A stretch of 64,000 nucleotides of DNA, taken from the NCBI RefSeq assembly GCF_003852315.1, contig NZ_CP027762.1, positions 2,585,501 through 2,649,500 of the forward strand. The letters are read 5' to 3'. Below are positions 8,142 to 16,701 of this stretch, in pieces. Numbering within the stretch: the stretch's first letter is position 1; every line of letters starts with the position of its first letter. The notes under the pieces were generated by a model. The model was not told the DNA's origin. It worked only from the letters and a program-made list of their open reading frames with translations, and searched no databases. Origin of the DNA: Pseudomonas sp. LBUM920. Its GTDB lineage: Bacteria > Pseudomonadota > Gammaproteobacteria > Pseudomonadales > Pseudomonadaceae. Position numbers and translations under genes: made by a program.

Positions 8142-9974
8142 TTAATCGCCTCCGCTCGCCGGATCGGCGCTTGTGTCCAGGGTTACGGCTGGTTTTACGT
8201 CAGGTTTGGCCCACCAGGTCGCGGTGCCGACGTCGTAGCGTGGCGAGACTTTGGGGTGGCCCAGGTGATCCCAATAGGCCACACGGAAGGTTTTGATGTG
8301 CCAGTCGGGGATCACGTAGTAGCCGAACTGCAATACCCGGTCGAGGGCTTTGGCGTGGGCCACCAGACTTTTACGCGAGTCTGCATCGATCAGCTCTTCG
8401 ACCAGTTGGTCGATGACCGGGTCCTTGAGGCCCATGTAATTGCGGCTTCCGGGTTTGTCGGCACTGGAAGACGCCCAGAATTCGCGTTGTTCGTTACCCG
8501 GTGAGGTCGACTGCGGGAAGCTGCCCACCAGCATGTCGAAGTCGCGTGAGCGCAAGCGGTTGATGTACTGCGAGACGTCAACGCGGCGGATCACCAGATT
8601 GATGCCCAGGTCCGCCAGGTTGCGTTTGAACGGCAGCAATACGCGTTCGAAGTCGGTCTGGGTCAGCAGAAACTCGATGGTCACCGGTGTGCCGGTGGTG
8701 TCGACCATCTTGTCGTCGACGATCTTCCAGCCGGCTTCTTGCAGCAACTGGTAAGCCTCGCGCTGCTGGGTTCGGATCATGCCGCTGCCGTCGGTTTTGG
8801 CAGGCGCGAACGCCTGGGTGAAGACTTCGGCGGGGAGCTTGTCGCGAAACGGTTCCAGGATTGCCGTTTCATCCGGCCCGGGCAGGCCGGTGGCGGCCAT
8901 TTCCGAGTTTTCAAAGTAACTGCGGGTACGCGTGTAGGCGCCGTTGAACAGCTGTTTGTTGCTCCACTCGAAATCCAGCAGCAGGCTGATCGCCTTGCGC
9001 ACCCGCACATCCTGAAACATCGGCTTGCGTGTGTTGAACACAAAACCCTGCATGCCGGTGGGGTTGCCGTTGGGGATTTCTTCCTTGATCAGCCTTCCTT
9101 CGGTGACGGCCGGGATGTTGTAGGCGTTGGCCCAGTTCTTCGCGCTGAATTCCAGCCAGTAGTCGAATTGCCCGGCTTTCAAGGCTTCGAGCGCCACGGT
9201 GCTGTCGCGGTAATAGTCAGTGATGCGGTTATCGAAATTGTAGAAACCCTGGGTGACCGGCAGGTCCTTGGCCCAGTAATCCTTGACGCGTTCATAGCGA
9301 ACCATGCGCCCGGCCTTGACCTGCGCCACCTTGTACGGCCCGCTGCCCAGCGGTATTTCCAGGTTGCCCTTGGCAAAGTCACGGGTGGCCCAAAAATGCT
9401 TGGGCAATACCGGCAACTGGCCGAGGATCAGTGGCAACTCACGGTTGTTGGTGCGCTTGAACTTAAACAGCACGCGCAGCGGGTCTTCGGCCACCACTTC
9501 ATCAACGTCGGCGTAGTAGGTGCGGTAGAGCGGCGAGCCGTCCTTTAGCAAGGTCTGGAAAGTGAAGACGACGTCTTCGGCGCGGATCGGGTGCCCATCG
9601 TGAAAGCGCGCTTCGGGGCGCAGGTAGAACCGTACCCAGCTGTTGTCCGGGGCCTTTTCGATCTTGCCGGCCACCAGCCCGTATTCAGTCACAGGCTCGT
9701 CCAGGCTTTGCATGGCCAGGGTGTCGTAGATCAACGGCAGGTTGTCTGCGGGCACGCCCTTGCTGATGTAGGGGTTGAGGCTGTCGAAGCCGCCCATGCT
9801 CGATTCGCGAAAGGTGCCGCCCTTGGGCGCCTCGGGGTTTACGTAGTCGAAGTGCTTGAAGTCGGCGGGGTACTTGGGAGGCTCGTTGTAGAGGGTCAAC
9901 GCGTGTTGCGGCGCGGCGTTGACCGCGCTGCACAGCAACAGGCTGCTCAGGAATGCGGTGCGCAATTTCATCAT
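8142..9974 (-). CDS. nppA2: Periplasmic peptide-binding protein 2 of the Npp importer
   Basis: Family-5 solute-binding protein, 610 aa from the chosen start. MMKLRTAFLSSLLLCSAVNA is a signal peptide, cleaved before APQHALT. The mature protein opens with the YejA-like FKHFDYVNPEAPKGG. The frame is open further upstream, but the ATG at 9974 overlaps the preceding gene's TGA (ATGA) and has GGAG nine bases upstream, which fixes the start. A second ATG follows immediately and cannot be excluded. It is one of two tandem binding proteins serving one permease/ATPase set, so it probably widens ligand range. The symbol rests on operon order as in P. aeruginosa. Confidence 0.9.
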   Translation of the reverse strand: MMKLRTAFLSSLLLCSAVNAAPQHALTLYNEPPKYPADFKHFDYVNPEAPKGGTFRESSMGGFDSLNPYISKGVPADNLPLIYDTLAMQSLDEPVTEYGLVAGKIEKAPDNSWVRFYLRPEARFHDGHPIRAEDVVFTFQTLLKDGSPLYRTYYADVDEVVAEDPLRVLFKFKRTNNRELPLILGQLPVLPKHFWATRDFAKGNLEIPLGSGPYKVAQVKAGRMVRYERVKDYWAKDLPVTQGFYNFDNRITDYYRDSTVALEALKAGQFDYWLEFSAKNWANAYNIPAVTEGRLIKEEIPNGNPTGMQGFVFNTRKPMFQDVRVRKAISLLLDFEWSNKQLFNGAYTRTRSYFENSEMAATGLPGPDETAILEPFRDKLPAEVFTQAFAPAKTDGSGMIRTQQREAYQLLQEAGWKIVDDKMVDTTGTPVTIEFLLTQTDFERVLLPFKRNLADLGINLVIRRVDVSQYINRLRSRDFDMLVGSFPQSTSPGNEQREFWASSSADKPGSRNYMGLKDPVIDQLVEELIDADSRKSLVAHAKALDRVLQFGYYVIPDWHIKTFRVAYWDHLGHPKVSPRYDVGTATWWAKPDVKPAVTLDTSADPASGGD

Positions 9975-11800
9975 TGGGCTTTCTCCGAAGCTTTCAGCCA
10001 CCACGCGCTCAGGCCCAGGCTGTAAGGCGGCGTGGTGACAAAGGCGAACCGGTTGCGGTACGCCAAGCGATGATAGTTGAGGTACCAATTGGGAATGCTG
10101 TAGTGCTGCCACAGCAGCACCCGGTCAAGGGCGCGGCCGGCGGCCAGTTGTTCTTCGCGGGTCTGCGCCGCCAGCAGTTGTTCCAGCAGGCGGTCGACCA
10201 CCGGGTTGGCGATGCCGGCGTAGTTCTTGCTGCCCTTGATACTGGCCTGGCTGGAGTGGAAGTACTGCCACTGCTCAAGGCCTGGGCTCAAGGTCTGGTT
10301 GAGGGTGATCAGGATCATGTCGAAGTCGAACTGATCCAGGCGCTGTTTGTATTGCGCCCGGTCAACGGTACGCAGGCGTGCGTCGATGCCGATGCTGATG
10401 AGGTTCTCGACATACGGCTGCAGGATGCGCTCCAGGTTCGGGTTGACCAACAGAATCTCGAAGCGCAGCGGCTGCCCGTCACTGTTGAGCAGGCGCTGTC
10501 CCGACAGCTTCCAGCCGGCTTCACCCAGCAAGGCCAGGGCGCGGCGCATGGTTTGGCGCGGAATGCCGCGGCCGTCGGTCTGCGGCAGGCTGAAGGCTTG
10601 CGTAAACAGGTTGGGCGGCAACTGGTCGCGGTACGGCGAGAGCATCAGCCACTCATGGCCCACCGGTACGCCAGTCGCGGAAAACTCGCTGTTGGGGTAG
10701 TAACTCAGGGTGCGTTTATAGGCGCTGCTGAACAGGGTGCGGTTGGTCCATTCAAAGTCGAACATCAACCCCAGGGCCTCGCGCACCTTGGTCTGGGCGA
10801 AGGTCGGCCGCCGTGTGTTCATGAACAGACCCTGGCTCTGGGTCGGGATCTGGTGGGCGATCTGCGCCTTGATCACGTCGCCGCGGTTGACCGCCGGGAA
10901 GTTATAGCCGGTGGCCCAGTTCTTGGCCTGGTGCTCGATATAGATATCGAATTCGCCGGCCTTGAAGGCTTCAAAGGCCACGTCGCTGTCGCGGTAGAAC
11001 TCCACCTCGACGTTATCGTAGTTGTAGAAACCCTGGTTCACCGGCAGGTCTTTGCCCCAGTAATCCTTGACCCGTTCGAACACCAGCTGCCGGCCAGGTG
11101 TGACCTTGGTGATGCGGTAGGGCCCGCTGCCCAACGGTGGCTCGAAGGTCGTGGCCTTGAAGTCGTGGTTTTTCCAGTAGTGCTGGGGCAATACCGGCAG
11201 TTCGCCCAGGCGCAGGATCAGCAGCGGGTTGCCGGCGCGCTTGAACACAAAACGAATGCGATGACGGTTGAGGATATCGACCCGCGCCACTTCCTGCAGG
11301 TTGGTACGGTATTGCGGGTGGCCTTCGGTCAGCAGGGTGCGATAGGAAAACGCCACGTCATAGGCGGTGATCGGCTTGCCATCGTGGAAACGTGCTTCGG
11401 GACGCAGGTTGAACACCACCCAACTGCGGTCCTCGCTGTACTCCACCGACTGGGCGATCAGCCCGTAGCTGGAGGTGGGCTCATCGCCGGACGGCGCGTA
11501 CTGGCCGGTGCCAACCATCAACGGCTCGTTCAGCTCATTGACGCCGTATTGCAGGAAATTGGGCGTGGAAACCGGGCTGGAGCCCTTGAAGGTGTAGGGG
11601 TTGAGCGTATCGAAGGTGCCAAATGCCATGACCCGCAGTGTCCCGCCTTTTGGCGCTGCAGGGTTTACCCAATCGAAGTGGGTGAATTTGGCCGGGTACT
11701 TGAGCGTGCCGAACTGCGTATAACCGTGGCTCTCGGTAATTGTCGCGTTCGCCGCAAAGCTCAAGGCCAGACTTATTAGTAGAAGGAGGGGACGCTTCAA
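9971..11800 (-). CDS. nppA1: Periplasmic peptide-binding protein 1 of the Npp importer
   Basis: First gene of the npp operon, family-5 solute-binding protein of 609 aa. The signal peptide MKRPLLLLISLALSFAANA begins at a TTG codon (11798-11800). No ATG lies nearby in frame that would keep a signal peptide, so TTG is the likely start; the ribosome site before it is weak. YejA hallmarks are FTHFDWVNPAAPKGG, LGSGPYRITKVTPGRQ and VREALGLMFDFEWTNR. It ends in a 4-bp ATGA overlap with nppA2. The upstream 240 bp hold a REPIN and, before it, the mltD gene, so the operon promoter must lie in that gap or in mltD. Confidence 0.9.
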   Translation of the reverse strand: MKRPLLLLISLALSFAANATITESHGYTQFGTLKYPAKFTHFDWVNPAAPKGGTLRVMAFGTFDTLNPYTFKGSSPVSTPNFLQYGVNELNEPLMVGTGQYAPSGDEPTSSYGLIAQSVEYSEDRSWVVFNLRPEARFHDGKPITAYDVAFSYRTLLTEGHPQYRTNLQEVARVDILNRHRIRFVFKRAGNPLLILRLGELPVLPQHYWKNHDFKATTFEPPLGSGPYRITKVTPGRQLVFERVKDYWGKDLPVNQGFYNYDNVEVEFYRDSDVAFEAFKAGEFDIYIEHQAKNWATGYNFPAVNRGDVIKAQIAHQIPTQSQGLFMNTRRPTFAQTKVREALGLMFDFEWTNRTLFSSAYKRTLSYYPNSEFSATGVPVGHEWLMLSPYRDQLPPNLFTQAFSLPQTDGRGIPRQTMRRALALLGEAGWKLSGQRLLNSDGQPLRFEILLVNPNLERILQPYVENLISIGIDARLRTVDRAQYKQRLDQFDFDMILITLNQTLSPGLEQWQYFHSSQASIKGSKNYAGIANPVVDRLLEQLLAAQTREEQLAAGRALDRVLLWQHYSIPNWYLNYHRLAYRNRFAFVTTPPYSLGLSAWWLKASEKAQ

Positions 11801-11930
11801 GTCAGAGATCCGATCCAGGCGGCTTGGGCTTTATGATCGGTACAGTAACAGCTTGTTCCGGCTGGAAAAAGGCTGTTGGAAAGCCCCCGGTCAGGGGCCG
11901 ATAAGGGTTTGAACGGTGTGCAGAGCAAAT

Positions 11931-12015
11931 GTGGGAGCGGGCTTGCCCGCGATGCCATCAACGCGGTGCAACGGATGCACCGAGGTGTTTGCATCGCAGG
12001 CAAGCCAGCTCCCAC
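11931..12015. repeat. Chimeric REPIN between nppA1 and mltD
   Basis: The left half is GTGGGAGCGGGCTTGCCCGC and the right half ends GCAGGCAAGCCAGCTCCCAC. The two halves belong to the two different REP subtypes seen elsewhere in the window, so the dyad is imperfect in the middle. It lies 131 bp upstream of nppA1 and just beyond the mltD stop. Confidence 0.85.
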
Positions 12016-12037
12016 ACAGGCCAGCGCTTACGCAGGT

Positions 12038-13450
12038 TTACCTTGGCCCGGAAACCACCAGCATCTGGCCTGGCTTGAGTGCCTGGCCCGTGCGCGGGTT
12101 CCAACGCTTGAGATGTTGCATCTCAACGTTGAAGCGCTTGGCGACGATGTACAGCGAGTCGCCTTTTTTGACCTTGTACTGCACCGGCTTCTTGCTGTCA
12201 GCCTTGGCCACCAGCTTGCGCGTGTCCTGCATCACCAGGGTCTGGCCGACCTTGAGGGCCTGGCCGTTGAGCTTGTTCCAGCGCTGCAGGTCATGCACAT
12301 CGACCCTGTTCGCCTTGGCGATCAGCGTGAGGTTGTCGCCATTGCGCACTTTGTAGCTGCGGCTGCGCCCGGCTACGCGCGCGGTCTCGACTTCGTCGAA
12401 CACCTGCTTTTTCGGGCGCATGGCCAGCAGTTCTTCGGGCTTCATCGTCGAAAGCGTGCTGGTGAGCAGATGCGCCTTGGAGCTCGGCACCAGCAAGTGC
12501 TGGGGGCCGTCGAGGGTGGTGCGTTGTTTCAGGGCAGGGTTGAGCTGAAACAGTTCGTCTTCATCGATTTCAGCCAGCGCGGCAACCCGTGACAGGTCCA
12601 TGCTTTGCTTGACTTCAACCACTTCGAAGTACGGGGTGTTGGCGATCGGGTTCAGGTTGACGCCATAGGCCTCGGGGGCCAGCACCACCTGGGACAATGC
12701 CAGGAACTTGGGCACGTAGTCCTTGGTTTCCTGGGGCAGGGGCAGGTTCCAGTAGTCGGTCGGCAGGCCGAGCTTTTCGTTACGCTCGATGGCCCGGCTG
12801 ACCGTGCCTTCACCGGCGTTGTACGCCGCCAGGGCCAGCAACCAGTCGCCGTTGAACATGTCATGCAGGCGTGTCAGGTAGTCCAGGGCGGCGGTGGTGG
12901 AGGCGGTGATGTCGCGGCGCCCGTCGTAGGCGCGGGTCTGGCGCAGGTTGAAGTAGCGCCCGGTGGAGGGAATGAACTGCCACAAGCCGACTGCATCGCT
13001 GCGCGAGTAGGCCATTGGGTTGTAGGCACTTTCAATCACTGGCAGCAGCGCCAGCTCCAGGGGCATGTTGCGTTCTTCAAGGCGTTCGACGATGTAATGA
13101 ATGTAGAGGCTGCCGCGTTCTCCGGCGTTCTCCAAAAAGGACGGGTTGCTGGCGAACCACAAACGCTGTTGCTCAATGCGCGGGTTGACGCCCAGGCCGT
13201 CCTGCAATTGAAAGCCCCGTCGCATGCGTTCCCAGACATCCTGGGGGACTTCGGGGCTGGGCTTCTCTGAGAGCCAAATAGGTTTTTGCTTGATCTTGGC
13301 GGCAAGATTGGGTTTGGGTTGCACGGTGGATTGTGCAGCGAAATGAGTCGATTGGCAGCCCGCCAGAGTAGCGGACACAGCCACCGCCACGGCTTGAGCC
13401 AGGCGGGTCAATGCGTCTGAAGAAATGGATTTACGAATAGATGACGACAT
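12038..13450 (-). CDS. mltD: Membrane-bound lytic murein transglycosylase D (lipoprotein)
   Basis: Cleaves the glycan strands of peptidoglycan to 1,6-anhydro products, 470 aa. A lipoprotein signal with lipobox LAGC puts the lipidated Cys at about residue 32, so it is membrane-anchored. The SLT catalytic domain shows LLPVIESAYNP (catalytic Glu about 140) and SDAVGLWQFIPSTGRYF. Two LysM peptidoglycan-binding repeats close the protein (YKVRNGDNLTLIAK... and YKVKKGDSLYIVAK...). The ATG at 13450 is used; a TTG start 24 bp upstream adds residues before the signal and neither has a strong ribosome site. It lies next to gloB in the same order as in P. aeruginosa. Confidence 0.95.
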   Translation of the reverse strand: MSSSIRKSISSDALTRLAQAVAVAVSATLAGCQSTHFAAQSTVQPKPNLAAKIKQKPIWLSEKPSPEVPQDVWERMRRGFQLQDGLGVNPRIEQQRLWFASNPSFLENAGERGSLYIHYIVERLEERNMPLELALLPVIESAYNPMAYSRSDAVGLWQFIPSTGRYFNLRQTRAYDGRRDITASTTAALDYLTRLHDMFNGDWLLALAAYNAGEGTVSRAIERNEKLGLPTDYWNLPLPQETKDYVPKFLALSQVVLAPEAYGVNLNPIANTPYFEVVEVKQSMDLSRVAALAEIDEDELFQLNPALKQRTTLDGPQHLLVPSSKAHLLTSTLSTMKPEELLAMRPKKQVFDEVETARVAGRSRSYKVRNGDNLTLIAKANRVDVHDLQRWNKLNGQALKVGQTLVMQDTRKLVAKADSKKPVQYKVKKGDSLYIVAKRFNVEMQHLKRWNPRTGQALKPGQMLVVSGPR

Positions 13451-13548
13451 TGGCTGGAAGTAAGTTCCGGGCAAAAATGTCGGGCGATTCTAGAAAGCGC
13501 TTTGGTTCCGGTCAACCATTCAGAAAATCCGTATCAGATTGCATCCGC

Positions 13549-14316
13549 TTAGAACTTATCTTTCCACGCCCTCAAGCTAGCAAACACCTCGGCCCCAGCG
13601 CGGTTATCGCGCCTATTCCGTTCGTCCGCTTTTTGTTTAACGGATGTTTCGGCGGTACGAAGAAAAGGGTTAGTACGTTTTTCCAGGGCGAGATTGGACG
13701 GCAGCGTCATCTCGCCGCGGGCCCGCAAATGCTTGACCTGTTCGACCCGTTCGGCGATATCGCCGTTGTCAGGCTCCACCGCCTGGGCAAATTTGAGGTT
13801 ACTTTGTGTGTATTCGTGGGTGCAGTACACCAGGGTCTCGGCTGGCAGGGCGGCGAGGCGTTCCAGCGAGGTGTACATCTGTTGCGGCGTGCCTTCGAAC
13901 AGACGGCCGCAACCGGCGGCAAACAGCGTGTCGCCACAAAACAGCAGGCCTTGATGGTAAAAGGCGATATGGCCGAGGGTATGGCCCGGCACGCTATAAA
14001 CGTCGAAGTCCAGGCCCAGTACGCTGATGCGGTCGTTGTCCTGCAATGCGACGTCCCGCGCCGGGATGTTCTCGTTTGCCGGGCCGTAGACCTTGGCGTT
14101 TGTCACACGTTTGAGTTGCTCGACGCCGCCGACATGATCATGGTGATGGTGGGTGATCAGGATGTCGCTGAGGGCCCACTGCGGATTTTGCTTGAGCCAG
14201 GCCAGTACCGGCGTGGCATCGCCGGGGTCGACCACGGCGCAGCGCTGGGTGTGCGGGTCTTGTAACAACCAGATGTAGTTGTCGGTGAAGGCGGGTAGGG
14301 CACTGATCTGTATCAT
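13549..14316 (-). CDS. gloB: Hydroxyacylglutathione hydrolase (glyoxalase II)
   Basis: Hydrolyses S-lactoylglutathione to lactate and glutathione, the second step of methylglyoxal detoxification. It is 255 aa. The metallo-beta-lactamase metal site THHHHDHVGG lies at residues 55-64, with further ligands in VPGHTLGHIAFY and LFCGDTLFAAGCGRLFEG. The start is the ATG at 14316 (MIQISALPAFTDNYIW), the usual family N-terminus; an open stretch upstream would start at TTG and adds unrelated sequence. It is divergent from the methyltransferase at 14382, with a 65-bp shared promoter gap. Confidence 0.96.
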   Translation of the reverse strand: MIQISALPAFTDNYIWLLQDPHTQRCAVVDPGDATPVLAWLKQNPQWALSDILITHHHHDHVGGVEQLKRVTNAKVYGPANENIPARDVALQDNDRISVLGLDFDVYSVPGHTLGHIAFYHQGLLFCGDTLFAAGCGRLFEGTPQQMYTSLERLAALPAETLVYCTHEYTQSNLKFAQAVEPDNGDIAERVEQVKHLRARGEMTLPSNLALEKRTNPFLRTAETSVKQKADERNRRDNRAGAEVFASLRAWKDKF

Positions 14317-14381
14317 TCTTCGATTCGCCAAGCTGAACACATTGGTGCATCTTAGAACGTCTAGGCGAGTTGGAGAATGCA

Positions 14382-15140
14382 ATGACTGATAAAGCGTTCG
14401 CCCAGGCCGATCCTGAGTGGCTGGCCCTGATCGGCGCAGCTCGTGAATGGCTGTCCGGGCCGATCGGGCAATTTTTGCTGGATGAAGAACGGCGCATGCT
14501 CGAAGACGAGCTGGGCCGCTTCTTTGGTGGCTATCTGGTGCATTACGGCCCGTCTGCGCAGACGCCGCCTTCTGCGCCGCAGGTGCAGCGCAATGTGCGC
14601 CTCGGTGCGCCGTTGCCGGGTGTGGAGATCGTCTGCGAGGAGCAGGCCTGGCCTTTGAGCGAGCATGCCGCCGACGTCGTGGTGTTGCAGCATGGCCTGG
14701 ATTTTTGCCTGTCGCCCCATGGTTTGTTGCGCGAAGCCGCGAGCAGTGTGCGCCCTGGGGGCCATTTGCTGATTGTCGGCATCAACCCCTGGAGCAGCTG
14801 GGGCCTTCGCCATGTGTTTGCCCATGATGGCCTGCGCCAGGCACGCTGCATCTCGCCGTCGCGGGTGGGCGATTGGCTGAACCTGCTGGGCTTTGCGCTG
14901 GAGAAACGCCGCTTCGGGTGCTATCGTCCGCCGCTTGCGTCGGCCAAGTGGCAAGGCCGTCTGGCGGGCTGGGAGCGCCGGGCGGGCGCCTGGCAATTGT
15001 CGGGTGGCGGCTTCTATTTATTGGTCGCGCGCAAGATCGTGGTCGGGCTGCGGCCGGTGCGTCAGGTGCTGCGCCAGCCCATGGGCAAGCTGGTGCCGAT
15101 GCCGATGGCCAAGGTCAATCGCAAGCAAAGCGAACCGTAA
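14382..15140 (+). CDS. Class I SAM-dependent methyltransferase (unknown substrate)
   Basis: A 252-aa methyltransferase-11-like protein. The weak motif LGAPLPGVEIVCEEQAWPL is followed by DVVVLQHGLDFCLSPHGLLREA and RPGGHLLIVGINPWSSWG, the usual order of motifs II-III. The classical glycine-rich motif I is poorly kept. The start ATG at 14382 has GGAG seven bases upstream; a TTG start 12 bp earlier is less likely. It sits between gloB and rnhA, a conserved position in Pseudomonas, but the neighbours do not tell its substrate. Function beyond methyl transfer is not assigned. Confidence 0.85.
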   Translation: MTDKAFAQADPEWLALIGAAREWLSGPIGQFLLDEERRMLEDELGRFFGGYLVHYGPSAQTPPSAPQVQRNVRLGAPLPGVEIVCEEQAWPLSEHAADVVVLQHGLDFCLSPHGLLREAASSVRPGGHLLIVGINPWSSWGLRHVFAHDGLRQARCISPSRVGDWLNLLGFALEKRRFGCYRPPLASAKWQGRLAGWERRAGAWQLSGGGFYLLVARKIVVGLRPVRQVLRQPMGKLVPMPMAKVNRKQSEP

Positions 15141-15225
15141 ACCTCTTTTTGATGACCTGCCGAATTTTTCGGCCTCGGGATACTGTCGGTCGATGATCGC
15201 CAGCCCGTTTTGATGGATGCAACCG

Positions 15226-15678
15226 ATGACCGATAGCGTAGAACTCTTCACCGATGGCGCCTGCAAAGGCAACCCCGGCCCCGGCGGCTGGGGCGCCTTG
15301 CTGGTGTGCAAGGGCGTGGAGAAGGAATTGTGGGGCGGCGAAGCCAACACCACCAACAACCGCATGGAGCTGATGGGTGCCATTCGTGGCCTGGAAGAGC
15401 TCAAGCGCCGTTGCGACGTGCTGTTGGTGACCGACTCCCAGTACGTGATGAAGGGCATCAACGAGTGGATGGTCAACTGGAAAAAGCGCGGCTGGAAAAC
15501 CGCGGCCAAGGAACCGGTGAAGAATGCCGACCTCTGGCAGTTGCTCGATGAGCAATGCAATCGCCATAACATCACCTGGAAATGGGTGCGTGGGCACATC
15601 GGTCACCCCGGCAACGAGCGCGCCGACCAGCTGGCCAATCGGGGTGTGGATGAAGTGCGCGGCTACAAACAGAGCTGA
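15226..15678 (+). CDS. rnhA: Ribonuclease HI
   Basis: Cuts the RNA strand of RNA:DNA hybrids, 150 aa. With the ATG at 15226 the catalytic residues fall at D10 (FTDGACKGNPG), E48 (NNRMELMG), D70 (VTDSQYV) and D134 (GNERADQLAN), the same numbers as in E. coli RNase HI. That supports this start over an ATG nine bases upstream. It is followed 73 bp later by dnaQ on the same strand, the linked pair seen in many gammaproteobacteria. Confidence 0.98.
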   Translation: MTDSVELFTDGACKGNPGPGGWGALLVCKGVEKELWGGEANTTNNRMELMGAIRGLEELKRRCDVLLVTDSQYVMKGINEWMVNWKKRGWKTAAKEPVKNADLWQLLDEQCNRHNITWKWVRGHIGHPGNERADQLANRGVDEVRGYKQS

Positions 15679-15751
15679 GCCGACTGACGTGTTAACATCG
15701 CGCCCTTTGACGCACACCACACTGCATACCACCGTTGAGAGCTGAACCCTG

Positions 15752-16498
15752 ATGGCCATCCGATCTGTTGTACTCGATACCGAAACCACCGGCATGCCGG
15801 TGACCGATGGTCACCGGATCATCGAAATCGGCTGTGTCGAATTGATAGGTCGCCGTCTTACCGGGCGTCACTTCCACGTCTACCTGCAACCGGACCGTGA
15901 CAGTGACGAGGGCGCGATCGGCGTCCACGGCATCACCGATGAGTTCCTCAAGGGCAAGCCGCGCTTCGCCGAAGTGGCCGACGAGTTTTTCGAATTCATC
16001 AACGGCGCCCAACTGATCATCCACAACGCGGCGTTCGACGTCGGCTTCATCAATAACGAATTTGCCCTGATGGGGCAGACCGAGCGTGCGGATATTTCCC
16101 AGCATTGCTCGATCCTCGACACCTTGATGATGGCGCGCGAGCGTCACCCAGGCCAGCGCAACAGCCTGGATGCCTTGTGCAAACGCTACGGCGTCGACAA
16201 CTCCGGCCGTGAACTCCACGGCGCCTTGCTCGACTCCGAGATTCTGGCCGACGTTTACCTGACCATGACCGGCGGGCAAACCAGCCTGTCCCTGGCCGGT
16301 AATGCCTCCGACGGCACAGGCTCGGCAGAAGGTTCGGGTAATCGCCCTTCAGAAATCCGCCGCCTGCCGGCTGATCGCAAGCCGACCACCATCATCCGTG
16401 CCAGTGAGCAGGATCTGGCTGAGCACGCGGCGCGTCTGGAAGCGATTGCCAAGTCGGCGGGTGCGCCGGCGTTGTGGTCGCAGCTGACCCAGCAATAG
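15752..16498 (+). CDS. dnaQ: DNA polymerase III epsilon subunit (3'-5' proofreading exonuclease)
   Basis: Proofreading subunit of the replicative polymerase, 248 aa. The DEDDh exonuclease motifs are visible: VLDTETTGMPVTDGHRIIEIG (D9, E11), the ExoII region around IIHNAAFDVGFINNEF, and the ExoIII segment HGALLDSEILADVY. The C-terminal tail (about residues 190-248, polar with RLEAIAKSAGAPALWSQL) is the usual polymerase-alpha-binding extension. The ATG at 15752 follows a short gap after rnhA. Length is normal for the family. Confidence 0.97.
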   Translation: MAIRSVVLDTETTGMPVTDGHRIIEIGCVELIGRRLTGRHFHVYLQPDRDSDEGAIGVHGITDEFLKGKPRFAEVADEFFEFINGAQLIIHNAAFDVGFINNEFALMGQTERADISQHCSILDTLMMARERHPGQRNSLDALCKRYGVDNSGRELHGALLDSEILADVYLTMTGGQTSLSLAGNASDGTGSAEGSGNRPSEIRRLPADRKPTTIIRASEQDLAEHAARLEAIAKSAGAPALWSQLTQQ

Positions 16499-16523
16499 CC
16501 TCGGTCGAACACGGTTAAAAAAT

Positions 16524-16610
16524 GTGGGAGCTGGCTTGCCTGCGATATCGGCAGGCCAGCCAACCTATCTGTGACTGAGCCATCGCCATCGCAGGCAAGC
16601 CAGTTCCCAC
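16524..16610. repeat. REPIN between dnaQ and ldcA
   Basis: GTGGGAGCTGGCTTGCCTGC on the left is mirrored by GCAGGCAAGCCAGTTCCCAC on the right with one mismatch. The loop includes a short internal GGCAGGCCAGCC piece. It lies 26 bp past the dnaQ stop. Confidence 0.88.
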
Positions 16611-16701
16611 GGTTGATTTGCAGCGCCTTGGAAATCTTCATTCGCCACATCCGCTCCCAGCTTCTACCCTGAGTACATAGCCCTGGGGACTGCCCGCACT
16701 C

